NCBI RefSeq assembly: GCF_003224335.1 | Contig: NZ_QKLF01000004.1 | Location: 1-64,000, forward strand | Length of the DNA stretch: 64,000 nt | Source: Curtobacterium sp. MCJR17_055 | Lineage (GTDB): Bacteria > Actinomycetota > Actinomycetes > Actinomycetales > Microbacteriaceae | Direction of reading: 5' to 3' | Part shown: positions 35,075-42,992 of the stretch, in pieces | Position numbering within the stretch: position 1 is the first letter of the stretch | Layout: each line of letters starts with the position of its first letter | Translations under genes and position numbers: made by a program | Notes under the pieces: model-generated | Database searches by the model: none | The model's input: only the letters and a program-made list of their open reading frames with translations | What the model was told of the DNA's origin: nothing

Positions 35075-36409
35075 ATGCAGAAGCGTCTCCGGCGCGGGCT
35101 CAGCGCCCTCGCCATCGGCGTCACCGCCGCCATGGCCCTCGCGGCCTGCTCGTCCGGCGGCTCCGGCTCCGGCGGCTCGTCCGACGACATCGCGACGGCA
35201 CTCGACGAGGGCGGCACGCTGACCTACTGGTCGTGGACGCCGTCCGCGAAGGACCAGGTCGCCGCGTTCGAGAAGGCCTACCCGAAGGTGAAGGTCAAGC
35301 TCGTCAACGCCGGTACCGGTGCCGACCAGTACACGAAGCTGCAGAACACCGTGAAGGCCGGCTCGGGCGCCCCCGACGTCGCCCAGGTCGAGTACTACGC
35401 ATTGCCGCAGTTCGCCCTGTCCGAGTCGCTCCTCGACCTGAGCTCGTACGGGTTCGGCGACCTGGAGGACAAGTTCGCCGCGAGCACCTGGAACTCGGTG
35501 TCGATGGACGGCAAGGTCTACGGCCTGCCCCAGGACTCCGGCCCCATGGCCATGTTCTACAACAAGAAGGTGTTCGACGAGTACGGCATCGAGGTGCCGA
35601 AGACGTGGGACGAGTACGTCGCGGCGGCGAAGAAGCTGCACGAGGCCGACCCCGAGAAGTACCTGGCCGCGGACTCCGGCGACGCGGGCTTCACCACGAG
35701 CATGATCGCCCAGGCCGGCGGCACACCGTTCACCACCGACGGTGAGAAGGTGACGATCAACCTGCAGGACGAGGGCACGAAGAAGTGGACCGAGACCTGG
35801 GACCAGCTCGTCGAGCAGGGTCTCGTCGCGAAGACCGTCGGCTGGACCGACGACTGGTACAAGCAGCTCGGCAACGGCCAGATCGCCACGATGATCACCG
35901 GCGCCTGGATGCCCGGCAACCTCGAGGCCAGCGTCGCCGACGCGAAGGGTGACTGGCGCGTGGCACCGATGCCGACCTACGACGGTGGCCCCGCGCAGAC
36001 CGCGAACAACGGCGGCAGCGCTCAGGTCGTCATGGAGCAGTCCGAGAACCCGGCTCTCGCTGCCGGCTTCCTCAAGTGGCTGAACTCCTCGAAGGAGTCC
36101 ACGGGGATCTTCATGGAGTCCGGCGGGTTCCCGTCGACCACCACAGACCTCGAGTCGTCGGCGTTCCTGGAGGAGAAGCCGGAGTACTTCGGTGGCCAGC
36201 AGATCAACAAGGTGCTCGTCGACGCGTCGAAGTCCTCGGACAACGACTTCGCCTACCTGCCGTACCAGGTGTACGCGAACAGCGTCTACGCCGACACCGT
36301 CGGGCAGTCGTACGAGAAGGGCACGTCGCTCGAGTCGGGTCTCGAGGCCTGGCAGGACGCGCTCGTGAAGTACGGCAAGGACCAGGGCTTCACGGTCTCC
36401 ACCAAGTAG
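35075..36409 (+). CDS. Carbohydrate ABC transporter substrate-binding lipoprotein
   Basis: A 444-residue family-1 solute-binding protein. The lipoprotein signal has the lipobox LAAC (Cys25) and then a Gly/Ser linker. The mature domain begins LTYWSWTPSAKDQVAAFEKAYP, typical of sugar binders. It feeds the two permeases encoded upstream. The ATG at 35075 is chosen over a GTG at 35060 because the basic signal-peptide start MQKRLRRG begins there. The gene is followed by a strong terminator and then the GH35 gene. Confidence 0.92.
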   Translation: MQKRLRRGLSALAIGVTAAMALAACSSGGSGSGGSSDDIATALDEGGTLTYWSWTPSAKDQVAAFEKAYPKVKVKLVNAGTGADQYTKLQNTVKAGSGAPDVAQVEYYALPQFALSESLLDLSSYGFGDLEDKFAASTWNSVSMDGKVYGLPQDSGPMAMFYNKKVFDEYGIEVPKTWDEYVAAAKKLHEADPEKYLAADSGDAGFTTSMIAQAGGTPFTTDGEKVTINLQDEGTKKWTETWDQLVEQGLVAKTVGWTDDWYKQLGNGQIATMITGAWMPGNLEASVADAKGDWRVAPMPTYDGGPAQTANNGGSAQVVMEQSENPALAAGFLKWLNSSKESTGIFMESGGFPSTTTDLESSAFLEEKPEYFGGQQINKVLVDASKSSDNDFAYLPYQVYANSVYADTVGQSYEKGTSLESGLEAWQDALVKYGKDQGFTVSTK

Positions 36410-36421
36410 CAGCACCCCACC

Positions 36422-36456
36422 GACGCGGCCGTGCGGGCATCCCGCACGGCCGCGTC
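36422..36456 (+). terminator. Hairpin between binding-protein and GH35 genes
   Basis: A perfect 16-bp stem (36422-36437 with 36441-36456) and a 3-nt loop, GACGCGGCC at its base. It probably lowers read-through into the enzyme gene, so less enzyme than binding protein is made. Confidence 0.75.
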
Positions 36457-36487
36457 CCCCTGCCGCCCCCACCCAGAAAGGCGCGAG

Positions 36488-38317
36488 ATGCGCTTCGCCA
36501 TCGGCGACACCGACTTCCTGCTCGACGGGCAGCCGCACCGCGTGCTCTCCGGCGCGATCCACTACTTCCGCGTCCACCCCGACCTGTGGGCGGACCGGAT
36601 CCGCAAGGCCAAGCTCATGGGCCTCAACACCGTCGAGACCTACGTCGCGTGGAACGCGCACGAGGCGACGCGGGGCACCTTCGACTTCACCGGCGGTCTC
36701 GACCTCGGCCGCTTCCTCGACCTCGTCGCGGCCGAGGGCATGCACGCCGTCGTCCGCCCCGGACCGTACATCTGCGCCGAGTGGACGAACGGTGGGCTGC
36801 CGTTCTGGCTGTTCACCGACGGCACCGTCGGGATCCGCCGCGACGAGCCGCAGTTCCTGGCCGCCGTCGGGCGGTACCTCGACGCCCTCGCGCCGATCCT
36901 CGTGCCACGACAGATCGACGCCGGCGGACCGATCGTGCTCGTGCAGGTCGAGAACGAGTACGGCGCGTACGGATCCGATCCCGTGTACCTGCAGAAGCTC
37001 GAGCGCATGCACCGGGACATCGGGCTCACCGTGCCGTTCACGAGCGTCGACCAGCCGATGGACGCCATGCTCGAGGACGGGTCGCTCCCGTCCCTCCACA
37101 AGACCGGGTCGTTCGGCTCCCGGTCCGCCGAGCGGCTCGCCCGCCTCCGTCAGGCGCAGCCCACCGGTCCGCTGATGTGTTCCGAGTTCTGGGACGGGTG
37201 GTTCGACAGCTGGGGTGAGCACCACCACACCACGCCGGCGGCAGCCAGCGCCGAGGACCTCGACGTCCTGCTCGCCGCGGGTGGCTCCGTGAACATCTAC
37301 ATGTTCCACGGCGGGACCAACTTCGGCTTCACCAACGGCGCGAACGACAAGGGCGTGTACCGGCCCATCGCCACGTCCTACGACTACGACGCCCCGCTCG
37401 ACGAGGCCGGCCGTCCGACCGACAAGTTCCACGCCTTCCGTCAGGTCATCGCGCGCTACGCGCCCGTGCCGGAGCTGCCGCCGACGATGCAGCCCGGCGG
37501 GTCCGGTCGGCTCGCGACGCACGACGACGGACGGGAGGCCCGACCCGCCCCCGCCGGAGACGTTGCCGTCCGCCTCGACCGCGTCGTACCGCTCGCAGGC
37601 CTCCTGCCGACGATCACGTCCTGGACCACGCACGAGACGCCGCCGACCTTCGACGAGCTCGGCGCCGCCTCCGGGTTCGTCCTGTACCGGAACGAGGTCG
37701 ACCTGCCCGAGGGCGGCGTCCTCACGGTCGCGGAGGAGGTCCGCGACCGTGTGCTCGTCAGCCTCGCCGGACGTCCGGTCGGCGTCCTCGAGCGTGAGCA
37801 CCACGACCGTGCCATCGCCCTGCCGCCGGCCACGGGCCTCCTGGAACTGCTCGTGGAGGACCAGGGGAGGGTCGACTACGGTCCCCGCATCGGCGAGCCG
37901 AAGGGCCTCGTCGGCGCTGTGCGCGTCGACGACGACGTCCTCACGCACTGGACGGTGTCGCCGCTCGCCCTCGACCCGCTGCCGGACGCAGCCGTCGCGG
38001 TGCTCCGCGGAGCACCGGCGTCCGCGGGGGAGACCGTCGCCGGGCCGGCGTTCGCCTCCGGCACGTTCGACCTCCCCGAGCGCGGGGCCACGCTCGACCG
38101 TTACCTGGCCCTGGACGGCTTCCGGAAGGGGGTGGCGTGGGTGAACGGGTTCTGCCTCGGCCGCTACTGGTCGCGCGGACCCCAGGGCACCCTCGCCGTC
38201 CCCGGTCCGGTGCTCCGGGCCGGGCGGAACGAGGTCGTCGTCCTCGAGGTGCACGCCGCGGCATCGCGCACGGTCTGCATGTGCGTCGAGCCGGAGCTCG
38301 GGCACACCGAAACCTGA
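36488..38317 (+). CDS. Beta-galactosidase, GH35
   Basis: A 609-residue GH35 enzyme. The catalytic barrel (1-330) has PGPYICAEWTNGGLP, the acid/base Glu157 in VENEYGAYG and the nucleophile Glu233 in CSEFWDGWFDSWG. C-terminal beta-sandwich domains follow. There is no signal peptide, so it works in the cytoplasm on galactosides imported by the upstream ABC genes. The linker near residues 345-352 is encoded by a stretch containing CGACGGACGGGAGGCCCG, the arm of the dispersed terminator hairpins, suggesting insertion of such an element. Confidence 0.94.
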   Translation: MRFAIGDTDFLLDGQPHRVLSGAIHYFRVHPDLWADRIRKAKLMGLNTVETYVAWNAHEATRGTFDFTGGLDLGRFLDLVAAEGMHAVVRPGPYICAEWTNGGLPFWLFTDGTVGIRRDEPQFLAAVGRYLDALAPILVPRQIDAGGPIVLVQVENEYGAYGSDPVYLQKLERMHRDIGLTVPFTSVDQPMDAMLEDGSLPSLHKTGSFGSRSAERLARLRQAQPTGPLMCSEFWDGWFDSWGEHHHTTPAAASAEDLDVLLAAGGSVNIYMFHGGTNFGFTNGANDKGVYRPIATSYDYDAPLDEAGRPTDKFHAFRQVIARYAPVPELPPTMQPGGSGRLATHDDGREARPAPAGDVAVRLDRVVPLAGLLPTITSWTTHETPPTFDELGAASGFVLYRNEVDLPEGGVLTVAEEVRDRVLVSLAGRPVGVLEREHHDRAIALPPATGLLELLVEDQGRVDYGPRIGEPKGLVGAVRVDDDVLTHWTVSPLALDPLPDAAVAVLRGAPASAGETVAGPAFASGTFDLPERGATLDRYLALDGFRKGVAWVNGFCLGRYWSRGPQGTLAVPGPVLRAGRNEVVVLEVHAAASRTVCMCVEPELGHTET

Positions 38318-38332
38318 CGGAGCGGATCCGTG

Positions 38333-38373
38333 ACGACGAACGGCCCCGGGGGATGCCCGGGGCCGTTCGTCGT
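38333..38373. terminator. Bidirectional terminator after the GH35 gene
   Basis: A perfect 18-bp stem (38333-38350 with 38356-38373) and a 5-nt loop separates the GH35 gene from the convergent small gene at 38384. Confidence 0.88.
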
Positions 38374-38383
38374 GGTCGTGCGG

Positions 38384-38689
38384 TCAGCAGGTCGGTTCGG
38401 GCACGAGCACCGCGATCCGGCCGACGCGCACGAGCGGCACCCCACCGCGCTCACCCAGCCGTTCGCCGGCGAACCGCACGAGCACGCCGGACTCGGTCCG
38501 CTCGGCCTCGACGAGCGCGGCCGCCTGGGCCGGTGTGACCAGCAACTCCCACGGGCGGCGGACGCTCGCGCTGTCCTCGGAGCACAACTCCAGCAGGACG
38601 CCGACCCGCGTCCCCGTCGGCCCCTCGGTGGTGGTCGTCCCGGTGCGCAGCCCCACCAGCACGCCCGTGTGCGTGACGATCTCGTTCAT
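38384..38689 (-). CDS. Hypothetical protein
   Basis: A 101-residue protein without transmembrane segments, mostly predicted beta-strand (TGVLVGLRTGTTTTEG, RVGVLLELCSED) with an Ala/Glu-rich helix (TPAQAAALVEAERTE). I recognise no family. A GAGGGGG ribosome-binding site precedes the ATG at 38689. It may follow a small overlapping frame (38686-38979) in the same transcript. Confidence 0.6.
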   Translation of the reverse strand: MNEIVTHTGVLVGLRTGTTTTEGPTGTRVGVLLELCSEDSASVRRPWELLVTPAQAAALVEAERTESGVLVRFAGERLGERGGVPLVRVGRIAVLVPEPTC

Positions 38690-38979
38690 GGTTCCCCCTC
38701 GTTCTCGGCGTCCTCGCCGCGATGAGCATACGGCTGCGAGGATCTCTCGCACCTCATCCGGAAGGTGGGGAAACGGGACGTGTCGTCCGCCGTTCGGCTG
38801 ACGGCAGCATCGGAGGCGGAGGCGGAGCCGGGTCCGCCGCCCGGGTCGCGCAACGTGCCGTCGGTCGTCCGCCGGAGTCGCACGAGCTGCCGGGTCGGCT
38901 GGCTCGGAGCGGCGGTTCGTGCGACCTCGGCGAGCTCCTCGAGGTCACGTGCATTCAGAAGGCGCGCGCGCCTGCCCAT
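38686..38979 (-). CDS. Doubtful small ORF
   Basis: A 97-residue frame that begins inside the 3' end of the PH-like membrane-protein gene and ends with an ATGA overlap onto the next gene at 38689. The start of the protein (NARDLEELAEVARTA) looks helical, but the second half is low-complexity. The overlap is suggestive, but codon bias is weaker than in its neighbours. If it is not a gene, 38690-38954 is an empty 265-bp gap. Confidence 0.25.
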   Translation of the reverse strand: MGRRARLLNARDLEELAEVARTAAPSQPTRQLVRLRRTTDGTLRDPGGGPGSASASDAAVSRTADDTSRFPTFRMRCERSSQPYAHRGEDAENEGEP

Positions 38980-39413
38980 CCGCGGACGCGCAGGAGCCCT
39001 TCGCGGCGCCAGATCCAGTACGGGGCGAACTTCGTGCCGTCGTCCTCCCATGCCTTCGTCAGGAGCCAGATCTGCCGTCGGTGCTGCCGCCCGTCGTCGT
39101 CCACCCACTCGACGAAGCCGTCGTCGAGGACGATCGTGATCTGCGCTCGAGGCACGGACCAGCTCATGACGTACCCGTCGTACCGGAGCACCTGGTCCTC
39201 GAGGCGGACCGCGACGCGGTGGGCGCGGACGGTCATCCACAGACCGAGTCCGACGAACAGCGTCCCGAGGACCACGACGAACGCCCGCGCCGATGCCTCC
39301 GGGACGAAGGCCACCCCGATGAGGACCATGCCGACCACGATCTGCAGCGGGCCGACCGCTGCGGCGTTCGCGGTTCGTTCCCATCGCGGCGCCCGGATGA
39401 CCTGGTCGGCCAT
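38955..39413 (-). CDS. Hypothetical membrane protein with PH-like domain
   Basis: A 152-residue protein with two transmembrane segments close to the N-terminus (about 18-36 and 42-60), then a beta-rich domain of about 90 residues (VRLEDQVLRYDGYVMSWSVP, WLLTKAWEDDGTKFAPYW) resembling bacterial PH or YdbT-like domains. The ATG at 39413 overlaps the stop of the previous gene (ATGA), so it is translated with it. Function unknown. Confidence 0.7.
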   Translation of the reverse strand: MADQVIRAPRWERTANAAAVGPLQIVVGMVLIGVAFVPEASARAFVVVLGTLFVGLGLWMTVRAHRVAVRLEDQVLRYDGYVMSWSVPRAQITIVLDDGFVEWVDDDGRQHRRQIWLLTKAWEDDGTKFAPYWIWRREGLLRVRGWAGARAF

Positions 39414-39724
39414 CACCCGACCTCGTCGAGACCGTCGAGGTCCGCGAGGGCCTGCTCGGCCTGGGCCAGGCGCTCGGACTCCGGTCGGGTCCACCACTCC
39501 GGGCCGCGTTCCCCGAGGCCGTGCTTCGCGAGCCCGTTGCGGTGACGGGCAGCTGCCACCGCGTCCTCGTCGCCGGCCCGTCTCGCCTGCTTCACGGCGT
39601 TGCGACCACCGCCGAGGTGGGACCGGAGGCGTGCGGCGACGTCCTCGGGGAGGGCCGGGTCGGTCCGTCGCCAGCGCCGTCCGTCCACGACGAAGTAGTG
39701 GTCGTCCTCCACGCCGGCGGTCAT
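39413..39724 (-). CDS. Conserved small hypothetical protein
   Basis: A 103-residue, highly charged, probably helical protein beginning MTAGVEDDHYFVVDGRRWRRTDP. The YFVVDGRRWR..DP.LPE motif recurs in actinobacterial proteins often labelled biopolymer transporter Tol without experimental basis. The central RNAVKQARRAGDEDAVAAARHRN resembles a nucleic-acid-binding helix pair. It couples by ATGA to the membrane protein after it. Confidence 0.7.
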   Translation of the reverse strand: MTAGVEDDHYFVVDGRRWRRTDPALPEDVAARLRSHLGGGRNAVKQARRAGDEDAVAAARHRNGLAKHGLGERGPEWWTRPESERLAQAEQALADLDGLDEVG

Positions 39725-39772
39725 GCCGTCGAGTCTGCACGAGCCACCTCCAGAGGTGTCGGTGGTGACCGG

Positions 39773-39778
39773 TAGAAC
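39773..39778 (+). promoter_or_regulatory. -10 box of the SPL-like gene
   Basis: TAGAAC lies 5 nt before a GTG and 8 nt before the ATG at 39787, giving a short or absent leader. Confidence 0.35.
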
Positions 39779-39786
39779 AGTGGGTG

Positions 39787-40860
39787 ATGACCGAGTCCCG
39801 CATGCGCCCTCTGCTCGACGTCAAGCGCATCTACGCCGAGGACGCCGCCCTCGAACTGCCACGCGGGCAGGAGATCGTCGGGCAGTGGCCGGACGCCGAG
39901 ATCGTGCCCGTCGCGTCGCACTGGCAGATCCCCGAGGTGCACGGCGACGAGCGGAACGTTTCCCGCTGGGTGCGGATCAAGACCGAGGCGCTCGTCCTCG
40001 GCGTGAAGAAGTCCCTCGTGACGAGGCCGAACGGCCGCTCGGCGGACTTCATCGCCCCGTCGACCGCGAACGGGTGCGCGATGGCGTGCGCGTACTGCTA
40101 CGTGCCGCGTCGCAAGGGCTACAGCAACCCGGTCACCGTCTTCGCCAACATCGAGCAGATCACCAAGCACCTCGCTCGCAACATCCAGAAGCAGGGGCAG
40201 AAGACCGAGCCGAACCAGTGCGACCCCGACGCGTGGGTGTACGACATCGGCGAGAACAGCGACTGCTCGGTGGACGCCATGCTCAGTGACAACGTCCGCG
40301 ACCTCTGCGACCTGTTCCGGATGACGCCGACGGCGAAGGCCTCGTTCGCGACGAAGTACGTCAACCGCGACCTGCTCGACTGGGACCCGATGGGGCGCAC
40401 CCGCATCCGCTTCTCGCTCATGCCACACGAGACGGCGAAGGTGACCGACATCCGGACGTCACCGATCGCCGAACGACTGGCCGCCGTGAACGACTTCGTC
40501 GAAGCCGGGTACGAGGTCCACCTGAACTTCTCGCCCGTCATCCTGACGCCGACGTGGGAGGCCGACTGGGCCGCACTGCTGCGGGAGGTCGATGACGTGC
40601 TCTCCCCGGCTGCGAAGGCGCAGCTCGCGGCCGAGGTGATCTTCCTCACCCACAACGAGCAGCTGCACGAGGTGAACCTCGGCTGGCACCCGAAGGCGGA
40701 GGACCTGCTCTGGCGTCCGGACCTGCAGGAGCAGAAGCTGTCCCAGAACGGTGCCGTCAACATCCGGTACCGCGCGGCGATGAAGGCGCGGCACATCGAG
40801 CGCTTCCGCCAGCTCGTCGACGAGAACCTGCCCTCCTGCCGAATCCGCTACGCCTTCTGA
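39787..40860 (+). CDS. Spore photoproduct lyase-family radical SAM protein
   Basis: A 357-residue SPL-like protein. The radical-SAM 4Fe-4S motif is Cys97-x3-Cys101-x2-Cys104 (NGCAMACAYCYVPRRKGYSN), with the aromatic Tyr105 next to the last Cys. Cys160 (GENSDCSVDAM) sits where SPL has its hydrogen-donor Cys141. SPL reverses the spore photoproduct (a UV thymine dimer), but this lineage makes no spores, so the natural substrate is uncertain; DNA repair is the leading guess. It is monocistronic with a near-leaderless promoter. A GTG 3 nt upstream is an alternative start. Confidence 0.88.
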   Translation: MTESRMRPLLDVKRIYAEDAALELPRGQEIVGQWPDAEIVPVASHWQIPEVHGDERNVSRWVRIKTEALVLGVKKSLVTRPNGRSADFIAPSTANGCAMACAYCYVPRRKGYSNPVTVFANIEQITKHLARNIQKQGQKTEPNQCDPDAWVYDIGENSDCSVDAMLSDNVRDLCDLFRMTPTAKASFATKYVNRDLLDWDPMGRTRIRFSLMPHETAKVTDIRTSPIAERLAAVNDFVEAGYEVHLNFSPVILTPTWEADWAALLREVDDVLSPAAKAQLAAEVIFLTHNEQLHEVNLGWHPKAEDLLWRPDLQEQKLSQNGAVNIRYRAAMKARHIERFRQLVDENLPSCRIRYAF

Positions 40861-40884
40861 TCCGGTCCCGGGCAGGCTGGCGTC

Positions 40885-41289
40885 ATGACACTCTCTGCGC
40901 GTGAACTGGCCGGGCGGATCTGCATCGGCGTCGCTGCGGTCGCCGCCCCCGTGGGCGCCTTCGTCTTCGACTACAACGAGACCCACGTGAAGAACCCGGC
41001 TTGGCCGCCGCACGCCAAGTTCCACAACGCGCAGACGATGTCACTCGCGGTGGCGTTGGCCGGCCTCACCGTGTGGCGCCTGCGTCCCGCGGTGCGCGAC
41101 GTCGGTCTCGCGAGCAGCATCGCCTCCACCTACTGGGTGACACAGGTGACGAGCCTCGCCTTCCCCGGCACGGCGCTGGCCGATCCCGGAGTGCAGTACC
41201 GCGACGTCAAGGGCGACCAGCGCGTCCCGATCATCGCCTGCCTCGCGCTCGTCGCGGTGGGGACACTGCTCGCCCGTCGGCGTCGTTGA
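40885..41289 (+). CDS. Hypothetical four-TM membrane protein
   Basis: A 134-residue protein with four predicted transmembrane segments. The conserved-looking FHNAQTM in the first loop and a C-terminal ARRRR give cytoplasmic ends. Similar short proteins with this HNAQ motif are common in bacteria, without known function. CAGGCT 6 nt before the ATG may be a weak -10. Confidence 0.72.
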   Translation: MTLSARELAGRICIGVAAVAAPVGAFVFDYNETHVKNPAWPPHAKFHNAQTMSLAVALAGLTVWRLRPAVRDVGLASSIASTYWVTQVTSLAFPGTALADPGVQYRDVKGDQRVPIIACLALVAVGTLLARRRR

Positions 41290-41314
41290 CCCGAGCGGCC
41301 GGTTGATCGAGTGG

Positions 41315-41357
41315 GTGTACACAGAACGTGCACACGTGTACCACATCTGTGTACACT
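41315..41357 (+). promoter_or_regulatory. Triple GTGTACAC operator and promoter of the MNT/HEPN pair
   Basis: GTGTACAC occurs at 41315-41322 and 41349-41356, with ACACGTGT (41332-41339) between. The three palindromic sites are 17 bp apart each. The last overlaps TACACT (41352-41357), a -10 that ends 6 nt before the ATG at 41364. This layout suits cooperative autorepression by the winged-helix domain of the first gene. Confidence 0.7.
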
Positions 41358-41363
41358 CGCCTG

Positions 41364-41957
41364 ATGCAGCTCACCGCTCCTCTCGCCACGCTCGTCGGGC
41401 CGACCCAGGCCGATGCCCTCCGTGTCCTCGCACAGACCGACGTCGGCATGACCGGGCGCCAGGTCGCGCGAGTCGCTGGTGCCGCGCAACACACCGGCAT
41501 CAAACGAGCGCTCGACAAACTGGAACATGCCGGACTGGTGTGCGTCGAACGCGGCCTCCAGCACTCGGCCTACCGGGTGAACCGTGACCACCTGCTGTGG
41601 CCCGCCGTCGAGCTCGTGCTCGGCGCCGGGGCGGAACTCGAGCGACGGATCCACGACTTCCTCGCCGGGGTCGATCTGTCCGTCCTCTCCGTGTCGATCT
41701 TCGGGTCCGTTGCGCGGGGAACGGCCACCGACGAGTCGGACGTGGATCTGCTCGTGGTCTTCGACACGGAGACCAATCTCGACGTCGTGGTGCAGCTCGG
41801 CGATCTGGTCCACCGCTGGACCGGCAACGAGTGCCAGGTGTTCGACGTCACCCGTGCTGACCTGGAGCGGTTCGCCGCCGAGGGCGACCCGCTCGTCGGC
41901 TCGTGGCGTGCGGATGCGCGCACCGTCTTCGGTCCGGACATCAGGACGTTGGTCTGA
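41364..41957 (+). CDS. Winged-helix/MNT nucleotidyltransferase fusion (putative antitoxin)
   Basis: A 197-residue protein. Residues 1-75 form a winged helix (GMTGRQVARVAGAAQHTGIK, LDKLEHAGLVCVERG). Residues 105-197 are a minimal nucleotidyltransferase with GSVARGTATDESDVDLLV: Gly114-Ser115 and metal ligands Asp126 and Asp128. MNT proteins AMPylate HEPN toxins in type VII toxin-antitoxin pairs. The ATG at 41364 has a -10 box 6 nt upstream (leaderless), which rules out an upstream ATG inside the operators. The stop overlaps the HEPN start as TGATG. The fused DNA-binding domain suggests this protein is also the autoregulator. Confidence 0.85.
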   Translation: MQLTAPLATLVGPTQADALRVLAQTDVGMTGRQVARVAGAAQHTGIKRALDKLEHAGLVCVERGLQHSAYRVNRDHLLWPAVELVLGAGAELERRIHDFLAGVDLSVLSVSIFGSVARGTATDESDVDLLVVFDTETNLDVVVQLGDLVHRWTGNECQVFDVTRADLERFAAEGDPLVGSWRADARTVFGPDIRTLV

Positions 41958-42367
41958 TGTCGGTCCGGACGCGCGCCATGGACCGAGCAGCGGTCCGCAG
42001 GCGGCGCGACGAAGCGGAGGCGTATTACGAGGTGGCCGTCCTCTGCGCCGCGTCCTCGTCACATGCCGACTGGAAAGCCGCTGGCGCGAACGCCGTGCTC
42101 GGTGGCATCGCAGCAGCGGACGCGATCTGCGGTGCAGTCCTCGGGTACCACCACGTCGGCGAGGACCATGCTCAGGCGAGACGCCTCCTCGACACAGCGT
42201 GCTCGCCGGACAGGCAGCCGGGCAACCACCTGAAACGGCTGACCGACGAGAAGTCGAACTTCCAGTACTCATCGTCACGCGTGTCCCGCTCGCAGACGAA
42301 CCGCCTCGTGGTCGCGCTCGAACGCCTGGTCGTCACGATGCGGCAGAAGACCGACCCGACCAGCTGA
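41957..42367 (+). CDS. HEPN-domain protein (putative toxin or non-catalytic partner)
   Basis: A 136-residue helical protein resembling SAV_6107-type HEPN domains: DWKAAGANAVLGGIAAADAICG, then GYHHVGEDHAQARRLL, and a C-terminal YSSSRVSRSQTNRLVVALERLV. Active HEPN RNases carry R-x4-6-H. Here the arginine position before GEDH is occupied by Tyr/His-His, so the motif appears lost, although other Arg/His pairs cannot be excluded without a structure. Overlaps the MNT gene (TGATG), so both are produced together. Confidence 0.75.
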   Translation: MSVRTRAMDRAAVRRRRDEAEAYYEVAVLCAASSSHADWKAAGANAVLGGIAAADAICGAVLGYHHVGEDHAQARRLLDTACSPDRQPGNHLKRLTDEKSNFQYSSSRVSRSQTNRLVVALERLVVTMRQKTDPTS

Positions 42368-42501
42368 GCCGGGTCGATGCGGGCGTCGCCGATGCCCTGG
42401 CCATCGTGACCCTGGGCGGTGCGTTCGGCGGCCTCGGGGTGCTTCCCGACGGCGCGCCCGGCAGGGTCTGAGCCTCGCGTACCCGGGCCGGCACCACCGC
42501 C

Positions 42502-42900
42502 TCAGCGCGGACGGCGGATCCGGATCGGGCCCTTCGCGGTCGACGGGTCGACCACGTTCCCGCCCTGGGTGATCTCGACCTCGCCACGTGCGACCATCCG
42601 CCGGGCGGCGCGACGCGCGGGTTCCATGAGGTCGCGCCAGTCCTCACCGCCGACGGCACGGGCGGCATCCGACGGGCAGATGCTCGAGGTCAGCGCGCGG
42701 GCGTCGAGCAGCGCGTCGATCGTGTGCTCGAGGGTCCGGTCGGTGTCGTCGAGCCCGTGGCGTCGGCACGCGTCGGAGCACCACTTGGTGTCCGGGCCGG
42801 CGCTGTCGGGCATGCGCCGACCGCAGGACGCACACGTCCGTTCCGCGTGCGCGGCCTCGAGTCGGCGTGCGTCGTCCTCGGTCCGGATGGCTCGTTCCAT
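42502..42900 (-). CDS. DUF2256/DUF3253 fusion protein
   Basis: A 132-residue protein. The N-terminal zinc finger has Cys23, Cys26, Cys41 and Cys45 (CASCGRRM, KWCSDACRRHG) as in DUF2256. Residues 60-130 match DUF3253, a winged-helix-like domain (LTSSICPSDAARAVGG, GEVEITQGGNVVDPSTAKGPIRIRR). These two domains are often fused or adjacent and linked by context to photolyase/cryptochrome genes in other bacteria; here a photolyase lies 15 kb away. Function unknown, DNA binding possible. Start ATG at 42900. Confidence 0.82.
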   Translation of the reverse strand: MERAIRTEDDARRLEAAHAERTCASCGRRMPDSAGPDTKWCSDACRRHGLDDTDRTLEHTIDALLDARALTSSICPSDAARAVGGEDWRDLMEPARRAARRMVARGEVEITQGGNVVDPSTAKGPIRIRRPR

Positions 42901-42992
42901 GCGCCCATGATCGTCCCGGCCACCGACGCGCTTCCAGGCTGGCGGTACCCCGGTCCACGGTCCTGGCCAGGGCCGCCTGGCAGCATGCATGG

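Noticed and set aside
34931-38305. A 1124-codon open frame on the minus strand
   Set aside because: It is the complement of the GH35 beta-galactosidase and binding-protein genes, which have catalytic residues and a lipobox.
38754-38954. A 66-residue frame on the minus strand in the 38.7-38.95 kb gap
   Set aside because: The product is Ser/Pro/Arg low-complexity with no ribosome-binding site. The overlapping 97-residue frame is only slightly better and is listed with low confidence.
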